From NCBI GenBank assembly GCA_026389655.1, contig JAPLHL010000048.1, positions 1 through 14,305 of the forward strand: a DNA stretch of 14,305 nucleotides, given 5' to 3'. The stretch is from Chloroflexota bacterium. Lineage in GTDB: Bacteria; Chloroflexota; Dehalococcoidia; GIF9; UBA5629. A model generated the notes under the pieces. That model saw only the letters and a program-made list of their open reading frames with translations, did no database searches and was not told where the DNA came from. The position numbers were made by a program, and so were the translations under genes. Of this stretch, positions 6,618 to 14,305 are shown one piece after another. Position 1 is the first letter of the stretch. Each line of letters opens with the position of its first letter.

Positions 6618-8741
6618 TTAAGACAGTCCAAGGGCGACCAGTATCATATCGATTAGTTTTATGCCGATAAATGGTGCGATCAATCCCCCGATCCCGTATG
6701 TAATTAGATTGTCGCGCAACAGGGTGGCTGCGCCTACGGCCCTGTATGGCACACCGCGCAACGCTATCGGGATGAGCAGGATTATGATTATCGCATTGAA
6801 TATGACCGCCGACATTATGGCGCTTTGTGGTGTTGCCAGCCCCATGAAGTTGAGCGCCCGTAATGCCGGGTAAGTGCCGGCAAATGCTGCCGGTATTATG
6901 GCGAAATACTTTGACACATCATTGGCAATACTGAATGTTGTCAGGGAACCCCTGGTCATCAGGAGCTGTTTGCCAATCTCAACTATCTCGATCAATTTGG
7001 TGGGGTTGCTGTCCAGGTCGATCATGTTGGCAGCCTCACGTGCCGGCTGGGTGCCGGTGTTCATTGCTACGGCTACATCTGCCTGAGCCAGAGCCGGGGC
7101 ATCATTCGTTCCATCACCGGTCATTGCTACCAGTCGGCCGCCGGCCTGGAACTCACGTATCAATTTTAATTTTGTCTCCGGTGTGGCCTGCGCCAGGAAA
7201 TCATCGACGCCGGATTCAGCGGCTATGGCGGCAGCAGTGAGTGGGTTGTCCCCGGTTATCATTACGGTTTTAATGCCCATTTTGCGCATTTGCATAAAGC
7301 GCTCGCGTATCCCGCCTTTCACGATGTCTTTTAGCTGTACTACTCCCAGGGCCTCTCCATTGCGCGAAACGATCAGTGGTGTGCCGCCGCTTCTTGCAAT
7401 TTCATCTACCATGCCTCTTAGTTCAGGTGGTACACGTTTTCCCAGGCTCTCTGCGTGTGCAATGATAGCGTCTGCAGCGCCCTTCCGTATTGATAGACCT
7501 TCCATATCCACGCCGCTCATGCGTGTTTGAGCTGAGAAGGGAATGTAAACCATATTGGACAGGCGTCCCTCCGCCGTGTCGCCGCGCAGCCCGTATTTTT
7601 CTTTAGCTAGAAGTACAATGCTTCTACCCTCGGGAGTTTCGTCGGCCAGAGAAGCTAATTGCGCTACTTCAGCCAACTCCTGGCTGCTCACGTTGTTGAC
7701 GGGGATAAATTCCACTGCCTGGCGGTTGCCCAGCGTGATCGTTCCGGTTTTATCCAGCAGCAGCACATCGACATCTCCGGCAGCTTCGACTGCGCGGCCT
7801 GACAATGCAATAACATTGCGGCGGATGAGCCGGTCCACTCCGGCGATCCCGATCGCAGGCAATAACCCGCCGATAGTCGTGGGGATAAGGCATACTAACA
7901 ATGCGACCAGGACGGTGATTGTAATTGGCATGCCGTGATGGCTTGTCTCAATGCTATATAGTGAGAACGGCAGTAGAGTGGCGCATACAACGAGAAAAAC
8001 AATTGTGAAAGCTGCAAGCAGGATGCTAAGTGCGATCTCATTGGGCGTTTTCTGACGTTTGGCGCCCTCGACCAGGTTGATCATACGGTCGAGGAACCCC
8101 TCGCCCGGGTTGGCTGTTACACGTACTACCAACCAATCCGACACGATCCTTGTTCCACCGGTAACTGCACTGCGGTCTCCTCCCGACTCTCGTATAACCG
8201 GAGCGCTCTCGCCGGTGACAGCGCTCTCGTCGACTGAGGCCACTCCCTCGACCACCTCACCGTCTATTGGGATTATGTCGCCGGATTCAACCAGGAAGAA
8301 GTCCCCACGTTGCAGCAATGTCGAAGGAACTAGCTCATAGTGTGAGCCGTACTTGGGGTGGCCAAGTTTCTTGGCCTGCTGTTCCTTGCGAGCCATGCGT
8401 AGCGCAGCGGCCTGTGCTTTACCCTGTCCCTCTGCCAGGGCCTCTGAGAAATTGGCGAATATCACTGTGAGCCACAGCCATAACGTGATGGCTCCGATAA
8501 ATGATGCAGGCAATTCGCTGAATCCGATCAGTGCATTTATCCAAAGAGCGGTTGTTAATACACTCCCTATTTCTACGACAAACATTACCGGGTTGCGGGC
8601 CATCCACATAGGATTTAATTTAATTACGGATTCCAGCAGGGCACGCCCGTAAATGTGCCACCGGAAACGCTGCGGTTCCCTGGGACGCCTGATTTTGTCT
8701 GACGTTGCTTTTCCCTTATTGATATTCATGGATTTGCTCAT
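6618..8741 (-). CDS. kdpB: KdpB, P-type ATPase catalytic subunit
   Basis: 707 residues. KdpB is the ATP-hydrolysing subunit of the KdpFABC K+ importer. Visible motifs are the actuator loop [12 protein letters not shown] with TGES at 176-179; the phosphorylation motif DKTGT at 330-334 (D330); nucleotide-binding segments with IRKGAADA (418-425) and [14 protein letters not shown] (494-507); and the hinge [21 protein letters not shown] (541-561). About seven membrane helices are expected, including the [15 protein letters not shown] segment (287-301). The TGES serine, S179 here, corresponds to the residue whose phosphorylation inhibits the E. coli pump (S162), so that control could operate. The gene starts 7 bases after the kdpA stop. 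No key residue is missing. Confidence 0.98.
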   Translation of the reverse strand: MSKSMNINKGKATSDKIRRPREPQRFRWHIYGRALLESVIKLNPMWMARNPVMFVVEIGSVLTTALWINALIGFSELPASFIGAITLWLWLTVIFANFSEALAEGQGKAQAAALRMARKEQQAKKLGHPKYGSHYELVPSTLLQRGDFFLVESGDIIPIDGEVVEGVASVDESAVTGESAPVIRESGGDRSAVTGGTRIVSDWLVVRVTANPGEGFLDRMINLVEGAKRQKTPNEIALSILLAAFTIVFLVVCATLLPFSLYSIETSHHGMPITITVLVALLVCLIPTTIGGLLPAIGIAGVDRLIRRNVIALSGRAVEAAGDVDVLLLDKTGTITLGNRQAVEFIPVNNVSSQELAEVAQLASLADETPEGRSIVLLAKEKYGLRGDTAEGRLSNMVYIPFSAQTRMSGVDMEGLSIRKGAADAIIAHAESLGKRVPPELRGMVDEIARSGGTPLIVSRNGEALGVVQLKDIVKGGIRERFMQMRKMGIKTVMITGDNPLTAAAIAAESGVDDFLAQATPETKLKLIREFQAGGRLVAMTGDGTNDAPALAQADVAVAMNTGTQPAREAANMIDLDSNPTKLIEIVEIGKQLLMTRGSLTTFSIANDVSKYFAIIPAAFAGTYPALRALNFMGLATPQSAIMSAVIFNAIIIILLIPIALRGVPYRAVGAATLLRDNLITYGIGGLIAPFIGIKLIDMILVALGLS

Positions 8742-8748
8742 CGGATAT

Positions 8749-10488
8749 TTACCTGGGGAGCATCAATTGCTCCACAATCGGACCTAACGCCAGTGCCGGG
8801 AAGAAACTCAATGCGCCTACAATGACTATTACCGTGATCAGCCACCCGATAAATAAAAATGAGTGTGTGGGGAGTGTCCCCGGTGTCACCGGCACCTTTT
8901 TCTTTCCGGTCAGGGAACCGGCAATTGCCAGGGCAGGAATTGCCAGCCAGTAGCGTCCGAATAGCATTGCGAAACCCAGTGCCAGGTTATAGAACAGCGT
9001 ATTTGTTCCGAGGCCGGCAAAGGCACTCCCATTGTTATTCCCTGCAGATGAAAACGCGTACAGAACTTCGCTGAACCCATGCGGGCCGGGATTAAATATA
9101 GCCTCCCTGGCTGCCGGAATTGCGAGCGCAACTGCAGTGCCGAGCAACACGAAGGAGATTGGTATCAGTACCATGATGGCAGCCATTTTCATCTCGTAGC
9201 CTTCGATCTTCTTTCCCAGGTATTCGGGAGTGCGTCCGATCATCAGGCCGGCGATAAATACGGCGATTATCACGAAAGCCAGCATGCCGTACAATCCTGA
9301 ACCGACGCCGCCGTAAATCACCTCTCCCAACTGCATCTGCCACATAGGTGCAAGCCCGCCGAGAGGCGTAAACGAATCATGCATTGCGTTCACTGATCCA
9401 TTGGAGGCCGCAGTTGTGGCCGTGGCCCACAGTGCTGAATTGGCAATGCCGAAGCGCATTTCTTTGCCTTCCATGTTGCCGCCGGGTTGCAGGTTGCTTA
9501 CCGACTGGTCGACACCCATACTGGCAATCACCGGGTTTCCCTTTTGTTCCGACCAGAAAGTGAGTGTCAGCATAGCCGCGAAGATGACCGTCATGGCTGC
9601 CAGCAATGCCCAACCCTGGCGCGTGTCCGAGACCATTTTGCCGAAGGTATAACAAAGCGCCGCAGGGATCAGCAGGATGGCCAGCAGTTCAAGGAAGTTG
9701 GATAGAGGAGTAGGGTTCTCGAAAGGATGTGCGGAGTTTACGTTAAAGAAACCTCCCCCGTTTGTTCCCAGTTGTTTAATGGCTATTTGAGAGGCTGCCG
9801 GTCCAACTGCTATGACTTGTTGTCCGGCATTTTGAGCATTTGCATCCTGGGTCGCCTGCAGAAGCGATGACATTTGAGGGGGATTGAAAGTCTGCACTAC
9901 TCCCTGTGACACCAGTGCAACTCCAAGTATTAGCGATAGCGGTAATAGAATATACAGTACGCTTCGCGTCATATCCACCCAGAAATTGCCGATGGTATTT
10001 GCGGAGTACCTTATGAACGAGCGAACCATTGCGATCAAAATTGCCATGCCGGTAGCTGCCGAAAGAAAATTTTGCACAGTGAATCCCATCATCTGGGTAA
10101 GGTAGCTCATGGTGGTTTCCCCGCTGTAGCTTTGCCAGTTGGTATTGGTCGCGAAGCTAATGGCACTGTTAAAGGCCAGATCGGGGGGAACGGCCGCCAG
10201 GCCCTGAGGATTCAACGGCAAAATACCTTGCAGGCGTTGAATTAAATACAGGAGTATCAGTCCCGCGATATTGAAAAGCAGCATGGCTACGGCGTATGTC
10301 TTCCAATCCATCTCCTGGCTGTAACGGATGCCGGATATCCGGTAGATGAAACGCTCTACCGGCTCTAATACCGGGGTCATGAATGTATGGTTGCCCTGGT
10401 AAACCTTCGCCATGTAGGAGCCAAGAGGTTTAACCAGCAACAGTAGAACCACGAAAAATAAGCCGATTTGGAGGATTGAGAAAAACAT
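8749..10488 (-). CDS. kdpA: KdpA, K+-binding and translocating subunit
   Basis: 579 residues, a polytopic membrane protein of about ten helices related to the SKT superfamily of K+ channels. The four selectivity-filter loops are recognisable: [10 protein letters not shown] (115-124), GTNGGGFFN (241-249), [16 protein letters not shown] (358-373) and [14 protein letters not shown] (480-493). The conserved segment [16 protein letters not shown] (388-403) and [12 protein letters not shown] (418-429) are also present. KdpA selects and takes up K+ from outside and passes it towards KdpB. Its ATG shares one base with the kdpF stop (TAATG), implying coupled translation. Confidence 0.98.
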   Translation of the reverse strand: MFFSILQIGLFFVVLLLLVKPLGSYMAKVYQGNHTFMTPVLEPVERFIYRISGIRYSQEMDWKTYAVAMLLFNIAGLILLYLIQRLQGILPLNPQGLAAVPPDLAFNSAISFATNTNWQSYSGETTMSYLTQMMGFTVQNFLSAATGMAILIAMVRSFIRYSANTIGNFWVDMTRSVLYILLPLSLILGVALVSQGVVQTFNPPQMSSLLQATQDANAQNAGQQVIAVGPAASQIAIKQLGTNGGGFFNVNSAHPFENPTPLSNFLELLAILLIPAALCYTFGKMVSDTRQGWALLAAMTVIFAAMLTLTFWSEQKGNPVIASMGVDQSVSNLQPGGNMEGKEMRFGIANSALWATATTAASNGSVNAMHDSFTPLGGLAPMWQMQLGEVIYGGVGSGLYGMLAFVIIAVFIAGLMIGRTPEYLGKKIEGYEMKMAAIMVLIPISFVLLGTAVALAIPAAREAIFNPGPHGFSEVLYAFSSAGNNNGSAFAGLGTNTLFYNLALGFAMLFGRYWLAIPALAIAGSLTGKKKVPVTPGTLPTHSFLFIGWLITVIVIVGALSFFPALALGPIVEQLMLPR

Positions 10489-10580
10489 TATTTAAACCAC
10501 TCCGGTTTAAGCAGGGCAACGATCAGGTAGATCAATAGGCCAATGGCGATTATTGCGGAGATGATATAAACGGCCTGCAT
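10488..10580 (-). CDS. kdpF: KdpF, small stabilising subunit of the Kdp pump
   Basis: 30 residues, a single membrane helix followed by the typical ending [10 protein letters not shown]. KdpF sits between KdpA and KdpB in the membrane and stabilises the complex. The start is ATG at 10580, with GAGGGAG (10595-10589) 8 bases upstream. A longer reading from a GTG at 10673 is rejected because it adds 31 polar residues unlike any KdpF. The stop overlaps the kdpA start by one base. The gene begins 2 bases after the stop of the small ORF upstream. Confidence 0.92.
   Translation of the reverse strand: MQAVYIISAIIAIGLLIYLIVALLKPEWFK
10492..10510 (-). promoter_or_regulatory. Hairpin with the kdpA ribosome binding site in its loop
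   Basis: In the transcript UUAAACC and GGUUUAA can form a perfect 7-bp stem around the 5-base loop GGAGU. The loop contains the only Shine-Dalgarno-like sequence before the kdpA ATG at 10488. The element lies in the last codons of kdpF (PEWFK). It may tune KdpA translation relative to KdpF, or it may simply follow from the conserved KPEWF codons. Confidence 0.4.
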
Positions 10581-10582
10581 TA

Positions 10583-10675
10583 TTAAGGCTCCCTCAAACG
10601 GTCGCAGATAGTAATCAGGGCAAGGCTGATGAGAAGAAATGCTATGATTATTATTGCGAACAACAAATCCCACAT
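10583..10675 (-). CDS. Small membrane protein encoded upstream of kdpF
   Basis: 30 residues beginning MWDLLFAIII, with one hydrophobic helix (about 3-22) and ending TICDRLREP. It is too short for routine gene callers and overlaps the spurious longer kdpF reading in another frame. Short ORFs with a hydrophobic helix and a C-terminal C(D/E)RL motif are, from memory, a recurrent feature ahead of kdpF or kdpA in diverse bacteria, often left unnamed or misannotated as a potassium transporter ATPase. The stop is 2 bases before the kdpF ATG, and the kdpF ribosome binding site lies inside its last codons. Its ATG is 10 bases after the TATAAT box, so its transcript would be nearly leaderless. Function unknown; a Kdp-associated membrane peptide is an inference. 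Confidence 0.65.
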   Translation of the reverse strand: MWDLLFAIIIIAFLLISLALITICDRLREP

Positions 10676-10685
10676 TGCGGCTGGA

Positions 10686-10718
10686 ATTATACCAACCCGG
10701 AAATCAAATTTGTGTCAA
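10686..10718 (-). promoter_or_regulatory. Candidate kdp operon promoter
   Basis: On the minus strand there is a perfect TATAAT (10691-10686) and a TTGACA (10718-10713) separated by 21 bases, too far for strong unaided sigma-70 binding. That fits a promoter needing an activator such as KdpE. Transcription would start about 10679, within a few bases of the small ORF ATG at 10675. Confidence 0.5.
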
Positions 10719-10739
10719 TAATATCCGGAACTTATCAAA
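10697..10739 (-). repeat. Tandem TTTGAT...TTCCGG elements, candidate KdpE site
   Basis: On the minus strand TTTGAT-AAG-TTCCGG (10739-10725) and TTTGATTTCCGG (10708-10697) lie in the same orientation. Their TTTGAT cores are 31 bases apart, close to three helical turns. OmpR-family regulators commonly bind tandem direct repeats near -35. Assignment to KdpE is an inference from position only. Confidence 0.4.
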
Positions 10740-10770
10740 GATATCTCAAGAATTTATGTATCACAAGGTA

Positions 10771-10799
10771 TCGACATTTGCGTACCGTTTGGCTACAAT
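10771..10799 (+). promoter_or_regulatory. Sigma-70-type promoter of glgC
   Basis: TCGACA (10771-10776) and TACAAT (10794-10799) are 17 bases apart and each matches consensus at five of six positions. The start would be about 10806, giving a leader of roughly 25 bases before the glgC ATG at 10832. The rest of the 156-base divergent region is AT-rich with no other gene. Confidence 0.6.
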
Positions 10800-10831
10800 T
10801 GGTTTAAAACGGTGCGGATTATCTCGGATAT

Positions 10832-12112
10832 ATGAAAAGGGTATTGGCTGTTGTATTGGCCGGAGGCGCCAGCGAGCGTCTTAGTATCCTGGCGGCTGAA
10901 CGTGCCAAGCCTGCTGTCCCTTTCGGCGGCAAATACCGCATAATAGACTTCACCCTGAGCAATTGTGCCAATTCCGGCATTTATAATGTAGCCGTTCTTA
11001 CACAGTTCAATCCGCGCTCCCTGGCCCAGCATATTGGGGTAGGGCGGCCCTGGGATATGGACCGCGAGCAGGGTGGCGTCGTATTACTTCAACCTTTCCT
11101 TAGCCGGTCTCAAAGAAATTGGTATAAAGGCACAGCCGATGCTGTTTACCAGAATATGTATTACATCATTGATAACCGCGTGGATGAGGTACTGGTGCTG
11201 TCAGCCGATCATATTTACAGCATGCGTTATGACCAGATAGTATTGTCTCACCGCAACCGGCGTGCCGATGTTACTGTAGCGGTATATGAAGTAGCGCAAG
11301 AAGATACTCCAAGGTTTGGTATTACTACGCTTGACCATAACGAGAGGATCGTGCATTTTGAAGAGAAGCCCACGGCCGCCAAGAGCAGGATGGCTTCTAT
11401 GGGCATATATGTGTTCAACAAGAAGGTACTGATTGATGTGCTGGAGGAGATGGCCGGTGGAGAGAATGGTTTTGATTTTGGTCACGATATCCTGCCCAAT
11501 TTAATCAATAAATACCAGGTATACGGCAGCCGTTTTCACGGGTACTGGCGCGATGTCGGGACCGTAGATGCCTACTGGCAGGCCAACATGGATTTGATCG
11601 TGGACCTGCCTGACCTCAATCTTTATAATCCCGAAAATGAGATCAGGACCGTCGCTCAGGGATACCCGCCCGTCAAACTGGGACCGAATGCGCAGATCAG
11701 CCGGGCGCTGATTTGCAACGGCGCTATTGTCAATGGCACGGTCATCGAGTCGATTATCTCTCCCAGGGTGTTTATTGAAGAAGATGCGGTCGTAAAAAAC
11801 TCCATCATTTTTGAAGATGTGACTATCGGCCGTGGTTCGATTATCGAAAAAAGTATTATAGACAAGCAGGTCTGGGTCAGCCGTGGTTGCCATGTCGGCC
11901 TGGGGCATGATTACACGCCAAACAAAGAAGAGCCGGACCATCTGAATACTGGCATAACACTGGTTGGAAAAGGAACGAGGATTCCCTCTGATGTCATGAT
12001 CGGGCGCAACTGTAAAATTGAACCCTGGGTGGAAGCCTCGGACTTTACGTCAAAGACTCTCCCCAGCGGGGAGACGATCAAAAGCAAGAGCCCGCGCCGG
12101 TATCAGATATGA
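10832..12112 (+). CDS. glgC: Glucose-1-phosphate adenylyltransferase (ADP-glucose synthase)
   Basis: 426 residues. GlgC converts glucose-1-phosphate and ATP to ADP-glucose, the committed step of bacterial glycogen synthesis. The nucleotidyltransferase domain (about 4-260) shows LAGGASERLSILAAERAKPAVPFGGKYRIIDF in pieces (9-40), WYKGTADAVYQNMY (97-110), LSADHIYSM (123-131), the sugar-phosphate loop FEEKPT (176-181), SMGIYVF (189-195) and GYWRDVGTVDAYWQANMD (237-254). The C-terminal part (about 285-410) is a left-handed beta-helix with hexapeptide-like repeats, the usual allosteric domain. The nucleotide-binding loop reads GGASERL rather than the common GGxGTRL, and SADH replaces SGDH. No strong Shine-Dalgarno sequence precedes the ATG. 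It is the first gene of the glg cluster; glgA follows after 55 bases. Confidence 0.94.
   Translation: MKRVLAVVLAGGASERLSILAAERAKPAVPFGGKYRIIDFTLSNCANSGIYNVAVLTQFNPRSLAQHIGVGRPWDMDREQGGVVLLQPFLSRSQRNWYKGTADAVYQNMYYIIDNRVDEVLVLSADHIYSMRYDQIVLSHRNRRADVTVAVYEVAQEDTPRFGITTLDHNERIVHFEEKPTAAKSRMASMGIYVFNKKVLIDVLEEMAGGENGFDFGHDILPNLINKYQVYGSRFHGYWRDVGTVDAYWQANMDLIVDLPDLNLYNPENEIRTVAQGYPPVKLGPNAQISRALICNGAIVNGTVIESIISPRVFIEEDAVVKNSIIFEDVTIGRGSIIEKSIIDKQVWVSRGCHVGLGHDYTPNKEEPDHLNTGITLVGKGTRIPSDVMIGRNCKIEPWVEASDFTSKTLPSGETIKSKSPRRYQI
12058..12074 (+). other. GC-rich hairpin near the end of glgC
   Basis: TCTCCCC and GGGGAGA form a perfect 7-bp inverted repeat around the triloop AGC, 38 bases before the glgC stop. 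No T-run follows, so it is not an intrinsic terminator. It may be chance coding sequence or an mRNA-stability element. Confidence 0.3.
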
Positions 12113-12141
12113 CCCCCGTACAAAACTGGATTATCTTTAAC

Positions 12142-12147
12142 TATAAT
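12142..12147 (+). promoter_or_regulatory. Possible -10 box of an internal glgA promoter
   Basis: A perfect TATAAT lies in the 55-base gap between glgC and glgA, 20 bases before the glgA ATG. The -35 position 17 bases upstream (TACAAA, 12119-12124) is poor. A weak secondary promoter is possible. Confidence 0.3.
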
Positions 12148-12167
12148 GGAATCAGGATATACCCGAG

Positions 12168-13598
12168 ATGAATATTCTTTTCGCTGCGGCTGAAGTGGCG
12201 CCGCTGACCAAAGTCGGCGGGTTGGCGGATGTCATCCGCTCACTTCCATCCGAATTGATCAAGCGTGGTCATGAAGTTCGTGTGATCGTACCGAAATACG
12301 GCTTTGTCGACTATTCTCAATATGAGATAACGTCTGTCATAAGTAGCTTGACGATAGTGTCGTTGGGTGAATGCCGTAAAATCACGGTTGAGCAGATTAG
12401 CATAGAGGACATTTCGGTCTACCTTGTATCCGCAGATATTTTCCGCAAGGCGGATACAGTATACGGCGGGAATGAGGTGGAGAGATTCTGGGTATTCTGC
12501 GATTGTGTAAGTGAGGTACTGAGCCGCCTTGACTGGAGGCCGTCGATAGTTCATTGCCACGACTGGCATACGGCCCTCATTCCCCTGTTGGCCAGGAAAA
12601 ACCATGAAGACTACCGTACGGTTTTTACCATTCATAATATCAGGTACCAGGGCTACTTTGATGAGCATATACTCTTAAGGTCGGGGTTAGGCCAATATTT
12701 GAATGCCGGCATACCCGGGATGCCTTACCTGCCATGGAATGTAATAACACAGGGCATTTTATGGGCGGACGTCATAAATGCGGTCAGCGAAAACTTCGCT
12801 GCAGAAATATTGACCGTTGAAGGCGGCTTTGGCATGCAGGACATCCTGAAATTCAGAAAAGACCGTCTCTTCGGTATACGCAATGGGCTTGGCGGAGAAG
12901 AATTTGGTCCCCGGACTGATAAATTAATCGCTGCCAATTTCTCCGTTGATAATTTTGACGGTAAGGCAGTAAACAAAAGAGAGTTGCAGAAGATGGCCGG
13001 TTGGGCGGAAAACCCCGAAATACCTCTAATCGGGATGGTATCCAGGATGGATGAGCAGAAGGGTATGGATATCATACTGGATGCGGTCCCGGAGATTATC
13101 AGGAATGGTCAGATGCAGTTCGTCTTTTTGGGACGTGGCAGCGGGCATTATGAAGAAGCCTTACGGAGATTGGAAGCGAAATTTCCCGGGAATGTTAAAG
13201 CGTTTATTACCTATGATAATGCCAAAGCGCATCTTATATATGCCGGGGCTGACCTGTTCCTGATGCCGTCCAAATGGGAACCCTGTGGGCTGAGTCAAAT
13301 GATTGCCATGAGGTATGGGACTGTGCCGGTCGTGCGCAAAACAGGCGGCCTGGCCGATACGGTGAGCAACTTGAGCCAGGATATGAAACGCGGCACGGGT
13401 TGTGTTTTCAACGAATATTCCTCGGGAGAACTGGTTGTGGCCTTGAAGAAGGCTGCCGAATTATTCAAAGACAAAGCTGCATGGAAGCGCGTAATGCAGC
13501 GGATTATGAAGCAGGATTTCGCCTGGGAGGGCCCGGCTGAAGAATATGAATCGCTATATAAAATGGCATTAGGGCTGGGTATAGATGAAACCATCTGA
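12168..13598 (+). CDS. glgA: Glycogen synthase, GT5 family (ADP-glucose using)
   Basis: 476 residues, the usual length. GlgA transfers glucose from ADP-glucose to the non-reducing ends of alpha-1,4-glucan in the cytoplasm. The GT5 catalytic domain (about 2-240) has the nucleotide-sugar loop KVGGLADV (15-22), HCHDWHTALIPL (129-140) and TIHNIRYQGYF (154-164). The GT-B C-terminal domain (about 283-455) has VSRMDEQKGMDII (291-303) and the donor-binding PSKWEPCGLSQMIAMRYGTVPVVRKTGGLADTV in pieces (367-399), with catalytic E371 matching E377 of the E. coli enzyme. The usual NGID...W(N/D)P motif is replaced by NGLGGEEFGP (239-248). It lies 55 bases after glgC, which supplies its substrate, and overlaps the ROK kinase by 14 bases. 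The ribosome binding site is weak. Confidence 0.94.
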   Translation: MNILFAAAEVAPLTKVGGLADVIRSLPSELIKRGHEVRVIVPKYGFVDYSQYEITSVISSLTIVSLGECRKITVEQISIEDISVYLVSADIFRKADTVYGGNEVERFWVFCDCVSEVLSRLDWRPSIVHCHDWHTALIPLLARKNHEDYRTVFTIHNIRYQGYFDEHILLRSGLGQYLNAGIPGMPYLPWNVITQGILWADVINAVSENFAAEILTVEGGFGMQDILKFRKDRLFGIRNGLGGEEFGPRTDKLIAANFSVDNFDGKAVNKRELQKMAGWAENPEIPLIGMVSRMDEQKGMDIILDAVPEIIRNGQMQFVFLGRGSGHYEEALRRLEAKFPGNVKAFITYDNAKAHLIYAGADLFLMPSKWEPCGLSQMIAMRYGTVPVVRKTGGLADTVSNLSQDMKRGTGCVFNEYSSGELVVALKKAAELFKDKAAWKRVMQRIMKQDFAWEGPAEEYESLYKMALGLGIDETI

Positions 13599-14305
13599 TA
13601 AACCGGTTGTCGCCATTGATATAGGCGGCACCAAGTATATTGTTGCCGTAATCAGCGGCGACCATCAGATAGTATCTCGCGTTTACCGGTACACACTGTC
13701 CCGGGAGGGACCCGAAAAAGTTATCGCCCGTTTGATGTCTACAATCGATGAAGTCATCGGTAAATCGGGCATTAAGCCCTCGCAACTGGGCGGGATAGCG
13801 GTCGCCTATGCCGGGCTGGTTGATATTGATAAAGGCCTGGTAACGGAGGCGCCGAACCTGCCGCACTGGAATAATGTCCCTCTTCGGGATATTTTGATAG
13901 ACAGGTTTAAAATGCCGGTATTCGTGATAAATGATGCCAGCGCTGCCGCTCTTGGTGAACACCGTCTGGGCGCAGGCAAAGGCCTGAATAATCTAATTTT
14001 TATCACAGTGAGCACCGGCATAGGCGGCGGCATCATTATAAATGGGGAATTGTACAACGGTACGGATGGATGTGCAGGCGAAATCGGGCATACCGTAGTG
14101 CAACTGGACGGCCCGGAATGCAGTTGTGGCAGGCGCGGGTGCTGGGAATCACTTGCTTCCGGCACTGCCATTGCTCGAATGGCAAAGGAAGGTCTGCGCA
14201 ACGGAAAAAAAAGCGTTTTATATGACATGGTATACGGTGTTATTGATGATGTCAGGGCCGAGACTGTCGCTGCAGGCGCCAGGAAAGGCGATGCACTTTG
14301 CAGGC
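13585..14305 (+). CDS. ROK-family sugar kinase, probably glucokinase (cut by window edge)
   Basis: 240 residues are visible; the gene has no stop before the right edge. The N-terminal ATP-binding loop is VVAIDIGGTK (8-17). Further family features are APNLPHWNNVPL (89-100), the catalytic aspartate D117 in VINDASAAALGE (114-125), STGIGGGIIING (143-154), GEIGH with H169 (165-169) and the ROK zinc site CSCGRRGCWE with C179, C181 and C186. The family phosphorylates hexoses with ATP. Glucose is the likely substrate because the gene follows glgC and glgA, but N-acetyl-sugar kinases share the motifs. The ATG at 13585 lies inside the glgA coding end (14-base overlap, different frame), implying translational coupling. 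The missing part should be about 75-90 residues. Confidence 0.9.
   Translation, partial: MKPSDKPVVAIDIGGTKYIVAVISGDHQIVSRVYRYTLSREGPEKVIARLMSTIDEVIGKSGIKPSQLGGIAVAYAGLVDIDKGLVTEAPNLPHWNNVPLRDILIDRFKMPVFVINDASAAALGEHRLGAGKGLNNLIFITVSTGIGGGIIINGELYNGTDGCAGEIGHTVVQLDGPECSCGRRGCWESLASGTAIARMAKEGLRNGKKSVLYDMVYGVIDDVRAETVAAGARKGDALCR

Noticed and set aside
10488..10673. A 61-codon kdpF reading starting at GTG 10673
   Set aside because: The extra N-terminal 31 residues are polar and out of character. The ATG at 10580 has a good ribosome binding site and gives a standard 30-residue KdpF; the upstream stretch is better explained by the small ORF in another frame.
10676..10831. A c-di-AMP (ydaO-type) or other riboswitch controlling kdp
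   Set aside because: The likely transcript starts within a few bases of the first ORF, leaving no leader for a riboswitch. No conserved riboswitch-like structure is seen in the 156-base gap.
12058..12074. Intrinsic terminator between glgC and glgA
   Set aside because: The hairpin lies within glgC before the stop codon and is not followed by a T-run.
13504..14228. Long minus-strand ORFs opposite the ROK gene
   Set aside because: The plus-strand frame carries DIGGTK, the catalytic Asp and the zinc motif. The antisense frames look like shadows.

Overview
The window is about 14.3 kb of compact bacterial chromosome with mid-range GC. It holds 14 genes, two of them cut by the window edges. No RNA gene, insertion sequence, CRISPR array or prophage signature is visible. 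The gene families are a complete K+-dependent Kdp operon, a GlgC/GlgA/ROK glycogen cluster, HolA, a stand-alone PRC-barrel protein and an Mrp-type P-loop ATPase. The protein style fits a Chloroflexota (Dehalococcoidia-like) bacterium, but this is an impression from sequence character, not a computed placement.

Layout from left to right. (1) 1-1486, minus strand: a PRC-barrel protein, a membrane protein with two C-terminal zinc ribbons, and the N-terminal part of an Mrp/ApbC-like ATPase. (2) 1594-2601, plus strand: holA, encoding the DNA polymerase III delta subunit, divergent from the PRC gene. (3) 2606-10675, minus strand: a complete kdp operon read right to left as small ORF, kdpF, kdpA, kdpB, kdpC, kdpD, kdpE. 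Gaps range from -1 to 22 bases, so it is probably one transcript of about 8 kb. It ends tail to tail with holA, with only 4 bases between the stop codons. (4) 10832 to the right edge, plus strand: glgC, glgA and a ROK-family sugar kinase. The kinase overlaps the end of glgA by 14 bases and runs off the window.

How the genes work together. KdpFABC is the high-affinity ATP-driven K+ importer. KdpD senses K+ limitation or turgor and phosphorylates KdpE, which activates the operon, so transporter and regulators are made together. GlgC makes ADP-glucose, GlgA adds its glucosyl units to glycogen, and the ROK kinase probably phosphorylates glucose. The kdp and glg units share a 156-base divergent intergenic region (10676-10831).

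Most of the window is ordinary core metabolism and I see no clearly new system. The points most worth a second look are: a 30-residue membrane ORF upstream of kdpF, which appears to be translated from an almost leaderless transcript; tandem TTTGAT...TTCCGG elements in the kdp promoter; a two-part motif shared between the kdp and PRC promoters; a 14-bp perfect palindrome at the expected start of the PRC transcript; a hairpin that places the kdpA ribosome binding site in its loop; and departures from consensus in GlgA, GlgC, Mrp and the KdpD universal-stress domain.
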